A stretch of 19,778 bases of DNA from Bacillota bacterium (GTDB taxonomy: Bacteria > Bacillota > Clostridia > Oscillospirales > Ruminococcaceae). A program made the position numbers and the translations under genes. The notes below the pieces were generated by a model, which did no database searches, was not told the origin of the DNA, and saw only the letters and a list, made by a program, of their open reading frames with translations. Location of the stretch: assembly GCA_023394255.1 (NCBI GenBank), contig JAEXAZ010000169.1:1-19778 (forward strand). Direction: 5' to 3'. Shown in pieces: positions 6,955-14,658 of the stretch; the stretch's first letter is position 1, and every line of letters starts with the position of its first letter.

Positions 6955-7185
6955 TTATTTCTGCGGCGGGACGCTTTTGGAAATATACATTTCAAATACC
7001 CCGTTGACCGGTTCTTCCACCCGGAGGTTCAGTTTCAGCTTTTTGCAGTAATCGGTGATATTTTCGCAGACACAGCTGTGGTCGGTGATCAGCTTAATCT
7101 GTTCCCCGTCCCCGAGCATGCGGCACTGTTTCAGCTTGAGCATCGGCACAGGGCAGATATCCCCCAGGCAGTCCAATTCGATCAT
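6955..7185 (-). CDS. Second TusA/SirA-family protein, Cys-rich
   Basis: A 76-residue protein with the CPVP motif at residues 11-14 (LDCLGDICPVPMLKLK), so the same fold and active Cys as the first TusA-like protein. It also has Cys at 6, 21, 38, 40 and 47; the DHSCVC segment extends the DHSC motif of the first copy. Seven residues of the longer frame (MKRRRIT) are left out because AGGAGG lies 9 bases before ATG 7185. It is a single-gene unit, divergent from the aminotransferase operon and convergent with LysR. It is probably a sulfur carrier with a different delivery partner; the extra Cys could bind metal or form internal disulfides. Confidence 0.85.
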   Translation of the reverse strand: MIELDCLGDICPVPMLKLKQCRMLGDGEQIKLITDHSCVCENITDYCKKLKLNLRVEEPVNGVFEMYISKSVPPQK

Positions 7186-7207
7186 GGTTATACGCCTCCT
7201 TTTCACC

Positions 7208-7216
7208 AGTATAGCA
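7208..7216 (-). promoter_or_regulatory. Predicted extended -10 promoter of the second TusA-like gene
   Basis: On the minus strand TGCTATACT is an extended -10 close to consensus. The start would fall about 16 bases before the ATG, just upstream of the ribosome site. The 66-base divergent gap must also hold a promoter for the plus-strand operon; a TATAAC at 7233-7238 is the only hint. Confidence 0.4.
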
Positions 7217-7251
7217 TGCGGGGGACGAAAAGTATAACGGAAAGGAGCCCC

Positions 7252-8379
7252 ATGGCAATCTCATTTTACAGCCGGTTTATCCCGCGGGAAGAGCCGGCGC
7301 TGCTGCGAGGCGCGCTGGAAAGCGGGCTTTCCACCGGCGGGGAATCCACACGCGGCCTGCAGTCGCTTTTTTGGCAGAGGTATCAAGTCCGGAACCTGTT
7401 CCTGATGCCTTCCTGCAGCCATGCCCTGGAGGCGGCCTGCCAGCTTCTGGGACTCAAACCGGGCGATGAAGTGATTTTGCCCTCCTACAATTTTCCTTCG
7501 GCGGCCAACGCGGTCTTGCTTGCCGGGGGGACTCCCGTTTTATGCGATGTTGAACCTGATACCCAGACGCTCTCTCCGCGGGATGTCGCGGATAAACTCA
7601 CACGGCGCACAAGGGCGGTGATTGCCGTTCATTACGCGGGGATTTCCTGCGATCTGGACGCTTTGGGCGCGTTGTGTGAACAGGCCGGCGTTTCGCTGAT
7701 TGAGGATGCCGCGCAGGCGGTGGATTCCTTCTATAAAGAACGGGCGCTGGGGACGGTTGGACGGTTCGGCGCATACAGCTTCCACTATACCAAGAATTTC
7801 TCCTGTGGGGAGGGCGGCGCGCTGGTTTGCAGGGACAGCGACCGGCACAGTGCGGAGGTCTTTCAAAACAAGGGGACCAACCGAAACGATTATCTGGGCG
7901 GGATTTGTGACCGCTATACCTGGGTGGGAAAAGGGAGCAGCCCGGTCATGGGGGAATTGAGCGCGGCTGTCCTGCTGGGACAGATGCAGCATGCGCAGGA
8001 GATTACGGCGAAGCGGATGGTGGTTGTAAATGCCTATCACGCATCACTGGAATTACTGGAAGCGCGGGGGATGATCCGCCGCATGTGTTTTCCGGACTAT
8101 GTGCGCCCCAACGGGCACTTCTATTATGTCCGCTTCCCCGATACCGCTCTGCGGGACCGTGTAATGACGGCCCTGCTGGCGCAGGGAATCGACTGCAGGA
8201 CCCATTATGTGCCGCTGCATATGTCCCCGATGGGCAAAAAACTCGGCTACGGGGAGAGCGCCTGCCCGGAAAGCCGCGCAGCCTATGAAACCCTCCTGCG
8301 CCTGCCTGTACATACCGGATTGAAGCCGGAGGACGCCGCTTTTATTTCGGAACAGTTCGGCAAGGCGGCGGCCGGATGA
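7252..8379 (+). CDS. wecE: DegT/DnrJ/EryC1 sugar aminotransferase, WecE/RffA-like
   Basis: A 375-residue PLP enzyme, the same length as E. coli WecE. Blocks that match my memory of WecE are IAVHYAGISCDLDAL, EDAAQAVDSFYK, GTVGRFGAYSFHYTKN with the PLP lysine at 181, NKGTNRNDYLGG, DRYTW...GSS and the C-terminal THYVPLH. WecE converts dTDP-4-keto-6-deoxyglucose to dTDP-4-amino-4,6-dideoxygalactose, so a nucleotide 4-amino-4,6-dideoxysugar is the likely product. The start is ATG 7252 behind AAAGGAG; the frame is open further upstream but overlaps the divergent gene. The stop overlaps the next start as ATGA. No dTDP-glucose synthase or dehydratase is in the window, so the precursor must come from elsewhere. 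Confidence 0.85.
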   Translation: MAISFYSRFIPREEPALLRGALESGLSTGGESTRGLQSLFWQRYQVRNLFLMPSCSHALEAACQLLGLKPGDEVILPSYNFPSAANAVLLAGGTPVLCDVEPDTQTLSPRDVADKLTRRTRAVIAVHYAGISCDLDALGALCEQAGVSLIEDAAQAVDSFYKERALGTVGRFGAYSFHYTKNFSCGEGGALVCRDSDRHSAEVFQNKGTNRNDYLGGICDRYTWVGKGSSPVMGELSAAVLLGQMQHAQEITAKRMVVVNAYHASLELLEARGMIRRMCFPDYVRPNGHFYYVRFPDTALRDRVMTALLAQGIDCRTHYVPLHMSPMGKKLGYGESACPESRAAYETLLRLPVHTGLKPEDAAFISEQFGKAAAG

Positions 8380-9227
8380 GCGCCCGGTTTGAGATCGGGG
8401 CGATAATCCCCGTTTATAATTCCGAACGGTCGGTGGAAGCGGTGGTGCGCGGTTTTCTCGCCTTTGCGGACGGAGCGGGGATTTCCTGCCGGGTTGTGTT
8501 GGTCGACGATAAGAGTACCGACCGGAGCGCGGAAATTCTCGACGGCATGGCGCTCGCGGACGGGCGGGTTACCACGGTGCACCTGGCTCAAAACAGCGGG
8601 CAGCAGGCCGCCCTGCTTTGCGGGCTTGCGCTTGCGCTGGAGGATTGCCGGTATCTGCTCACCATGGACGACGACCTCCAGCATCCTGTTCAGGTCGCGG
8701 GGGAGCTTTACGCCAAAATACGGGAAGGGTATGATCTGGTCTACGCCATCCCGTATGGGGAAAAGCGGCCGTTCTGCCGCAGGGCGGGGAGTCTGCTGCG
8801 CGATATGCTGTTCAGCCTGTGCACCGCCAAGCCGCGCGGGGTGCGCGTCAGCTCCTTTCGGATGATGACCGCCGAACTGGCACAAAAAATCTGTGCGGAG
8901 CGCCGACAGTTCGTTTATCTGTCCGCTTCCGCGTTCCGCTATGCCCCCAAAACAGCAAATCTGTTCTATCGGCAGCAGGAACGTGCCTACGGTTCGTCAG
9001 GCTATTCCTTGCAAAAATTAGCGGGCGTCTACGGGAACCTGTTCCGGTATTATACCGTGCCGGGCGCATTGTTTTGCCCCAAAGGGCAGGATGTGCCTTA
9101 TCAGATTGCATCCATTGTGGAAAGGGGTGAGTGTTGTGGGGAAACTGATGATCCTCGGCGGCTCCAACTGCCAGAGGAACGCGCTGATTGCCGCGCGCAG
9201 GCTTGGGCATCAAACCGTCCTGATTGA
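8376..9227 (+). CDS. GT2-family glycosyltransferase, DPM1/ArnC-like, soluble form
   Basis: A GT-A fold enzyme of 283 residues. IIPVYNSERSVE at the start, VDDKSTDRSAEIL, and TMDDDLQHP with the metal-binding DxD are typical of enzymes that move a sugar from a nucleotide to polyprenyl phosphate (DPM1, ArnC, CsbB). GYSLQKL and the following segment match the usual C-terminal catalytic part. The two membrane helices found in ArnC/CsbB are absent. The last 30 or so residues (after IASIVERG) read through the start of the next gene for 92 bases and look unlike family sequence. A TGA in another frame at 9128-9130 suggests either a natural run-on or a one-base indel in the GGGG run. Start ATG overlaps the aminotransferase stop by 4 bases. 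Confidence 0.8.
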   Translation: MSARFEIGAIIPVYNSERSVEAVVRGFLAFADGAGISCRVVLVDDKSTDRSAEILDGMALADGRVTTVHLAQNSGQQAALLCGLALALEDCRYLLTMDDDLQHPVQVAGELYAKIREGYDLVYAIPYGEKRPFCRRAGSLLRDMLFSLCTAKPRGVRVSSFRMMTAELAQKICAERRQFVYLSASAFRYAPKTANLFYRQQERAYGSSGYSLQKLAGVYGNLFRYYTVPGALFCPKGQDVPYQIASIVERGECCGETDDPRRLQLPEERADCRAQAWASNRPD

Positions 9228-10392
9228 TTATTACGAGCATCCGCCGGCGGCGGAACTGGCGGATATCCATGTAAAAGCCAGCACCTTTGACATCCCGGCC
9301 TGCCTCGCCGCGGCAAAAGAGCACCGCGTCGACGGTATCTTTACCATCGGCACCGACCAGCCGGTCTATACCGCCACATGCGTTGCCGCAGAACTGGGCT
9401 TGTCAAGCCCTATCAGCGCAAAAACCGCGCTGGCGGTGACAAATAAAAAGGTGATGAAGCGGATTCTGGCGGAGCATGGAATCCCCGCCGCGGAACACCG
9501 TTTGATCGGGCCGGAATCCGGACCCGGCGCGCTCGACGGCCTGCGCCCTCCGTTTGTACTCAAGCCGGTGGATTCCCAGGGCCAGCGGGGAATTTTCAAG
9601 CTGGACAGCGCGGTGGAAGTGGTTTCCCGTCTGGAGAAAACGCTGTCTTTTTCCCGTCAAAAAGAGGCGTTGGTTGAGGAATTTTATCCCTCAGCCGAGC
9701 TGACGGTTTCCGGCTGGGTGCAGGACGGAACGCTGTTTTTGCTGGCTGTCACCGACCGCCAGTGCTTCGATGATCCCGTCCATATCGGCGTTTGTGTCGG
9801 CCACCGGTTTCCTAGCGTCCACATGGCGCGCTATCAGGAGATCACGCGGATTTCCCGCCGGATTGTGGACGCCTTCGCAATCCGCGGCGGGCCGGTTTAT
9901 ATTCAGATGCTCGTCGGAAAGGACGGCATCAAAGTCAATGAGCTTGCCTGCCGCATCGGCGGCGCTTTTGAGGACGTGTTTTTACCCTATTTAAGCGGTT
10001 TTGATATCCTCCGCGCGGTGATTGACAGCGCCCTCGGAAATCCTGTGGACTGTTCCGTGCTGGAGAGGTATGACCCATCCCAAAGCCCACGGCAGGTTTC
10101 AGTTCAGCTGATGTTCTGCGGCAGCGGAAAGGTGCATGCCATTACCCCGCTGGAGGAGCTTCTCACCCTGCCGCATGTGCTTGACGCGGGGTATAACTAC
10201 CTGCCCGGGGACCGGATTCCCGCTTTGGAAAATGCGACCGCACGCTTCGGGCACTGCGTAATGGTGTCTGAAGACGGCGGGATGGAGGAAAAACTGCGGG
10301 AATTTTACCGCCTGTTCCGCGTTTTGGATGAAAATAAACGAAATTTGGTCATTCCGCGCAATTTTGCGGGAAAGATTCCCGCGCGTTTGTAA
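9136..10392 (+). CDS. ATP-grasp superfamily ligase of unknown substrate
   Basis: A 418-residue protein. The pre-ATP-grasp N-terminal domain begins KLMILGGSNCQRNALIAARR and has the TIGTDQPVYTAT loop. PFVLKPVDSQGQRGIFKL is the ATP-binding Lys/glycine loop, and KVNELACRIGGAFED holds the Mg-binding Glu/Asn. Such enzymes activate a carboxylate as acylphosphate and join it to an amine or thiol. After an aminotransferase that would create a sugar amine, N-acylation of that amine with an amino acid or other acid is a sensible guess, not shown by sequence. GTG 9136 is chosen (AAAGGGG 8 bases before); GTG 9127 and ATG 9148 are alternatives. The final domain (from about residue 320) resembles the PurK/biotin-carboxylase C-terminal lobe in position. 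Confidence 0.8.
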   Translation: MGKLMILGGSNCQRNALIAARRLGHQTVLIDYYEHPPAAELADIHVKASTFDIPACLAAAKEHRVDGIFTIGTDQPVYTATCVAAELGLSSPISAKTALAVTNKKVMKRILAEHGIPAAEHRLIGPESGPGALDGLRPPFVLKPVDSQGQRGIFKLDSAVEVVSRLEKTLSFSRQKEALVEEFYPSAELTVSGWVQDGTLFLLAVTDRQCFDDPVHIGVCVGHRFPSVHMARYQEITRISRRIVDAFAIRGGPVYIQMLVGKDGIKVNELACRIGGAFEDVFLPYLSGFDILRAVIDSALGNPVDCSVLERYDPSQSPRQVSVQLMFCGSGKVHAITPLEELLTLPHVLDAGYNYLPGDRIPALENATARFGHCVMVSEDGGMEEKLREFYRLFRVLDENKRNLVIPRNFAGKIPARL

Positions 10393-10405
10393 AAGGAGTA
10401 TCCAA

Positions 10406-11365
10406 TTGAATAAAATAGCAATAAAATGGGCTGCGGCGCTGATGGCTGTGATCATGGCTGCGGGGCTGTCCGCCGGCTGCGCCAGACAAGCGCCAAATCA
10501 ATTGAATATTGCCGAGCAGTTCGGAATCGCCTATGCGCCGCTGCAAATTATGAAGCAGCAAAAGCTTTTGGAAAAGCGGCTTCCGGGCGTAACCGTCAAC
10601 TGGAAACAGTTCGGCGGCCCCACCGCGATCCGGGAGGGGATGCTTGCGGGGGAGATCGATTTCGGATTTATGGGCCCTGCCCCCGCGCTGATGGGGATCG
10701 ACAACGGCATGAACTGGAAATTTGCCACCGGCGTCAGCTTTAACGAAATGGCGATTATGGTGAAAAATCCGCAGGTGCATAAGCTTGGAGACCTGACGAA
10801 AAACGACCGGATTGCCATTCTGTCCCCCGCCTGCACCCAGCACGTTCTGCTTTGCATGGCGGCGGAACAGGAGCTGGGGGATGCCAATTATTTTGACAGC
10901 CAGCTGGTGTCCATGTCCCATCCCGACGCGGCAAACGCGCTGATGACCAATACCGAGGTGACCGCCCATGTCGCCACGCCGCCTTATATCGGGACAGAGA
11001 TGGAAGCGGGCATGCACAGTATCTATACCGGCGAAGAAATCATGGGGCAGTCGTTTACCTTTATTACCGGAGTCGCGATGGAGGACTTTTATCGGGAACG
11101 TCCGAAAGAATATCAGGCGTTTATCGAAAGTCTGAACGAGGCAATCGACTATATTAACCGGAACCCGGAGCGGACAGCGGCTGAACTGGCGCCTGTTTAC
11201 GGAATATCGGAAGAGGATCTCTATGGGCAGATGACCTACCGGGGGACGATTTATTCCAACCGGCTGGAAGGAATCGAAAAGCTCTCCGACGCGATGCGGC
11301 GTATGGGGTTTGTAAAAAACAGCCCAAAATTTGATGAGATGGTATTTCCAAATGTGAATTCATGA
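10406..11365 (+). CDS. NitT/TauT-family ABC transporter substrate-binding lipoprotein
   Basis: A 319-residue exported lipoprotein. TTG 10406 is the start because AAAGGAG lies 7 bases before it and the sequence then gives a standard signal peptide ending LSAGC (Cys25); longer frames would bury this signal. The mature part is SsuA/NMT1-like: an early FGIAYAPLQIMKQQ strand-helix, VNWKQFGGPTAIREGMLAGEIDFGFMGPAP, and a two-lobe layout. Members bind nitrate, taurine, alkanesulfonates, bicarbonate or the thiamine precursor HMP. The ligand cannot be read from sequence. Sulfur genes on both sides favour an organosulfur ligand, while the sugar genes directly upstream (13-base gap) leave other options. 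Followed by its permease after 22 bases. Confidence 0.85.
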   Translation: MNKIAIKWAAALMAVIMAAGLSAGCARQAPNQLNIAEQFGIAYAPLQIMKQQKLLEKRLPGVTVNWKQFGGPTAIREGMLAGEIDFGFMGPAPALMGIDNGMNWKFATGVSFNEMAIMVKNPQVHKLGDLTKNDRIAILSPACTQHVLLCMAAEQELGDANYFDSQLVSMSHPDAANALMTNTEVTAHVATPPYIGTEMEAGMHSIYTGEEIMGQSFTFITGVAMEDFYRERPKEYQAFIESLNEAIDYINRNPERTAAELAPVYGISEEDLYGQMTYRGTIYSNRLEGIEKLSDAMRRMGFVKNSPKFDEMVFPNVNS

Positions 11366-11387
11366 TGCGGCGATTCGGAGGGACAAA

Positions 11388-12188
11388 ATGAAAGTTTACC
11401 ATAACCTGCAAAAGCACAGGCTGGCGCTGCGGCTGTTTTGGGTGCTGGCTTTGCTGCTCATCTGGGAGGGGGGCGTCCGGCTGACCGGGGTATCCCCGCT
11501 GCTGTTCCCTTCCGTCGGGGAGGTTCTGCGGGTGCTCGCTGATTCCGCGCTGCGCGGCGACCTTGTCTGGCAGGCGGGATTCTCCCTGTGGATGATCTTT
11601 CTGGGAATGGTTATCGGGCTAGGATTAGGCTTTGTGCTGGCGCTTTTGTCGATGCGTTTTCCGGTTGCGGGGGATATAATCGACACAATATCCGCGATCG
11701 CGCATCCTTTGCCGGGCATTGCGGTCCTGCCGCTGATTATCCTGTGGTTCGGCACGGGCACGGGAGCGATTCTGGCGATTATCGTGCATTCCTGCCTCTG
11801 GCCCATGCTGTTGAATCTGACCGCCGGGTTCCGCTCCGCACCGCCCATTTACACAGATATAGGACGCAACCTTTCCATGAACTCTTTTGCGATTACGACC
11901 GAAATCCTGATCCCGGCCTCCGTTCCGCTATTGCTGTCGGGTGTCAAAATCGGCTGGGCGCGCGCCTGGCGGGCACTCATCAGCGCAGAGATGGTGTTCG
12001 GCGCAGTCGGTTCCAAAGGGGGAATCGGCTGGTATATTTTTAAGCAGCGCACGTTCATGAATACCGCCGGCCTGTTCGCAGGCATCCTCGTGGTAATTGC
12101 CATCGGAATGCTGGTGGAAGACCTGTTATTTGGAAAAATCGAACGGCAGACGGCGGAAAAATGGGGCATGACGCAGATGCGGCAGTGA
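11388..12188 (+). CDS. NitT/TauT-family ABC transporter permease (SsuC-like)
   Basis: A 266-residue integral membrane protein with about six hydrophobic segments. Family landmarks are the N-terminal LLFPSVGEVLRVL, the central GIAVLPLIILWFGTGTGA, and the EAA-type cytoplasmic loop RALISAEMVFGAVGSKGGIG (about residues 195-214) that docks onto the ATPase. GGAGGG stands 6 bases before ATG 11388. Together with its neighbours it makes a complete three-gene importer. Confidence 0.9.
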   Translation: MKVYHNLQKHRLALRLFWVLALLLIWEGGVRLTGVSPLLFPSVGEVLRVLADSALRGDLVWQAGFSLWMIFLGMVIGLGLGFVLALLSMRFPVAGDIIDTISAIAHPLPGIAVLPLIILWFGTGTGAILAIIVHSCLWPMLLNLTAGFRSAPPIYTDIGRNLSMNSFAITTEILIPASVPLLLSGVKIGWARAWRALISAEMVFGAVGSKGGIGWYIFKQRTFMNTAGLFAGILVVIAIGMLVEDLLFGKIERQTAEKWGMTQMRQ

Positions 12189-12200
12189 GGAGGGTTTTCT

Positions 12201-12926
12201 TTGGCGCTTCAACTGGAACAAATCAACAAATCTTTTCCCACGGAGAATGGTTTGCGGCAGGTGCTTGACCGGCTGGATCTCTGTGTGGAAGACGGGGAGT
12301 TTGTCGCGGTGCTGGGGCAGTCCGGCTGCGGAAAATCCACACTGCTCAGGATCGCGGGCGGATTCGAACCGCCCGACAGCGGCCGTGTCCTGCTGGGAAA
12401 CGAACCTGTTGTTTCTCCCAGTCAGAAGATGATTATGCTGTTTCAGGACTTTAACCAGCTTTTCCCGTGGATGACCCTGCGGCAGAATCTGTTATTTGCC
12501 ATCCGGAAAACTGTTCCCAAGATGGGAAAAGAGCAGGCGTTCCGGCTGGCGCACTCCTGCCTGGAACAGACCGGGCTTGGGGAGTTTGCGGGCTGTTACC
12601 CCTATCAGCTGTCGGGCGGGATGAAACAGCGCGGCGCGCTGGCGCGCGCATTGGCATTGAACCCGGAAGTCCTTCTGATGGATGAGCCGTTTTCCAGTCT
12701 GGATTATCTGACCCGCCGGAACGCGCAGGACACCCTGAAAAAACTGTGGGGTCGGGGCGGTCTGACGGTACTGTTTATTACGCATGATATTGGCGAAGCC
12801 CTGCTGCTTGCGCAGAGGATCGCTGTCTTTGACCTGCCGTCCCGCCGTATCGGGCATATTTACACAAACGACGGCACGGTTCCGGACCTGAAAGGCCGTC
12901 TGGAAGAACTGCTGCGGGTGGAATAA
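12201..12926 (+). CDS. NitT/TauT-family ABC transporter ATP-binding protein (SsuB-like)
   Basis: A 241-residue ATPase with all motifs intact: Walker A GQSGCGKST (39-47), Q-loop LFQDFNQLFPWMT, signature LSGGMKQR (137-144), Walker B VLLMDEPF (157-164), SSLD D-loop and the switch His in ITHD (195). The start is TTG 12201 with GAGGAGGG 6-7 bases before it, the site overlapping the permease stop. It is the last gene of the run that begins at 7252; a hairpin follows directly. It powers import of the ligand bound by the lipoprotein two genes upstream. Confidence 0.92.
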   Translation: MALQLEQINKSFPTENGLRQVLDRLDLCVEDGEFVAVLGQSGCGKSTLLRIAGGFEPPDSGRVLLGNEPVVSPSQKMIMLFQDFNQLFPWMTLRQNLLFAIRKTVPKMGKEQAFRLAHSCLEQTGLGEFAGCYPYQLSGGMKQRGALARALALNPEVLLMDEPFSSLDYLTRRNAQDTLKKLWGRGGLTVLFITHDIGEALLLAQRIAVFDLPSRRIGHIYTNDGTVPDLKGRLEELLRVE

Positions 12927-12960
12927 AGGAGGTCTGCGTTATGATGCAGACATCCTTTAT
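12923..12960. terminator. Terminator hairpin between convergent ABC and GT-C genes
   Basis: A 15-bp stem with one mismatch (ATAAAGGAGGTCTGC with GCAGACATCCTTTAT) encloses an 8-base loop. It overlaps the stop codons of both convergent genes. No strong T-run follows; the symmetry of the stem makes it usable in both directions. Confidence 0.65.
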
Positions 12961-14504
12961 TCTTTCACACGGTAAATGGTAATGGTATCCTGTGCCCCCG
13001 AACCGATCAGTTCCTGAATGCGCACCCCGTAAATCGGATTTTCAAAGTGTCCGATTTCATCGCATTGGTTTTGTAAAAAGGTCTGCATCTGTTCATAATA
13101 GCCGGCCGTATTGCCGTAGATGGTATTCCATTTTGGCCTGACCGAGTAAATATATGCCAGCTCGTCGGAAATCAGCAGATAGTCCACCCCGTTTTCGCGG
13201 ATGTAGTCGTCGAAGCGCAGTCCGTTTTCGCGCAGGTAACTGAGGTTGCGGTAATCCAGCAGACAGCCATTTTTAAAATAAAAGCCGCTGTTCAGATTCC
13301 CGAGCACCTTTGCGTCCGGCGCCACGAGTTCTCCGATCTGTCCAAGATAGGTTTCGTAGCTTTGGGAAAGCCATGGGCGAATATTCTGTACCGATGACCA
13401 CACAATGACAGCGGCCATTGCGGCAAAAACGGCCTTGCCGGCAATTTTGCCGAACATCGTGCAGAAAAACGGGAAAAGCATCCAGCAGAGCGGCGTCAGG
13501 AAAACAATGCCGGTCTGGTTGTAACGCCCGATCAGGACGGTACCGAGCAGGATTCCCGCGGCGGCGCAGACCACCTGTGCAAGACGCTGGCTCATAACAA
13601 AATCTTCCCGGCGCATGACAGCGGCATATGCCAGCGCGCAGAGCAGCAGCAGGGGGAACAGCAGGAGCTGCGGCCTGATGTCGGGCAGATAATAAGTTCC
13701 GCTGACGCCGTACCAGAGCTTTTGGAAAAAGCCCCCCAGCTCGGCGGCCTTGCCGGTAACCGGTACCAGCAGGTCAAATTCGCTGTCTCCATAGGCGAGG
13801 TAATGCCGGATAAAGTCGGGGTCCATCGCAAAACTTGCCGCGACGAAAGCAGCGGCAAACCCGCCCGTTATTGCTGTATAGAGTCCCAGCTGGCGGAACG
13901 AGGCGGTTTTATAAACAAGGATGCGCGTCAGAAATATGCTGCCGCACAGGCAGGCAATCAGAAAGCTGTTGGGATGAAGCCCGATTGACAGCCCGGTAAT
14001 CACACCAAGGGCGATCACTGTTTTTGGGGGCAGCATTCCGTCCTGCCGCAGAAACAGGCACACGCAGGCGCAGACAGATACGCAGATCAGGATTTCCTGC
14101 CGGGCGAAATGCGAGGCATAAATAAACTGGATGTCGCAGGCCAGCAACATAACGGCGAAAAGCGGTACGGCCTCTCCCGCAGTCAGACGCCTGACCGCAC
14201 TCCGAAACAGGATCAGCACGGCGCAGCCGCCCAGAAGCGAAAGCAGCCGCACCGAAAAAATGCGGTAGCCAAACAGGGCGACCAGGGGCATCTGGAACAG
14301 ATGGAACAGGCTTTTGACGGCGTGGGGCCAACGGGGCTTTAAATTAAAAAACGGTTCGGTAACGGCAAGCGAATGGTGCTCCATCATTGCCCGCGTCAGC
14401 CCGGACAGCCAGCTTTCATCTGAATGGACGAAAGGGAAACGGGTCAGAAACAGCAGGTTGGTCAAAAAAAACAGCAGCACAAACAGCCAAAAAGCGATTT
14501 TCAC
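12957..14504 (-). CDS. ArnT/PMT-like GT-C glycosyltransferase (GT39/GT83-type membrane protein)
   Basis: A 515-residue protein with roughly ten or more hydrophobic segments, then a soluble C-terminal domain (from about residue 370). The first extracytoplasmic loop has HSDESW (27-32), the Asp-Glu motif used by GT-C enzymes such as ArnT and protein mannosyltransferases. These take a sugar from a polyprenyl-phosphate donor and transfer it to a lipid, polymer or protein on the outer face. The donor could be made by the GT2 enzyme at 8376 and flipped by the SMR pair, but this is inference. GTG 14504 is the only start near the first hydrophobic helix and has a poor ribosome site; a 6-codon leader frame with a strong site lies just upstream. 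Convergent with the ABC operon. Confidence 0.8.
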   Translation of the reverse strand: MKIAFWLFVLLFFLTNLLFLTRFPFVHSDESWLSGLTRAMMEHHSLAVTEPFFNLKPRWPHAVKSLFHLFQMPLVALFGYRIFSVRLLSLLGGCAVLILFRSAVRRLTAGEAVPLFAVMLLACDIQFIYASHFARQEILICVSVCACVCLFLRQDGMLPPKTVIALGVITGLSIGLHPNSFLIACLCGSIFLTRILVYKTASFRQLGLYTAITGGFAAAFVAASFAMDPDFIRHYLAYGDSEFDLLVPVTGKAAELGGFFQKLWYGVSGTYYLPDIRPQLLLFPLLLLCALAYAAVMRREDFVMSQRLAQVVCAAAGILLGTVLIGRYNQTGIVFLTPLCWMLFPFFCTMFGKIAGKAVFAAMAAVIVWSSVQNIRPWLSQSYETYLGQIGELVAPDAKVLGNLNSGFYFKNGCLLDYRNLSYLRENGLRFDDYIRENGVDYLLISDELAYIYSVRPKWNTIYGNTAGYYEQMQTFLQNQCDEIGHFENPIYGVRIQELIGSGAQDTITIYRVKE

Positions 14505-14605
14505 AAAAGCTGAATTTCTGCCGCCGCTATCAGGTTTCCTGATAGGCCATCACCTCCGGACAGGTTGAAATAAGGGTTCAGGGACGGCTTTTTGGGCTTT
14601 TCTTC

Positions 14606-14634
14606 ATTCTACCACAACTGCTGCCGCTTTTGAA
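14606..14634 (-). promoter_or_regulatory. Predicted promoter of the GT-C gene
   Basis: On the minus strand TTCAAA (14629-14634) and TAGAAT (14606-14611) are 17 bases apart, and TG precedes the -10 in the extended position. The leader of about 95 bases holds a mini-ORF (14530-14550) with GGAGG, and a perfect 8-bp hairpin CTATCAGG-TTT-CCTGATAG at 14527-14545. Confidence 0.55.
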
Positions 14635-14658
14635 ATCTATTAAACAATCAGATGCAGT

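Noticed and set aside
7234..7240. ATAACGG upstream of the aminotransferase gene as a third copy of the shared regulatory element
   Set aside because: Only seven bases match, and the same heptamer also occurs inside coding sequence (near 3550 and 14146), so it carries no weight.
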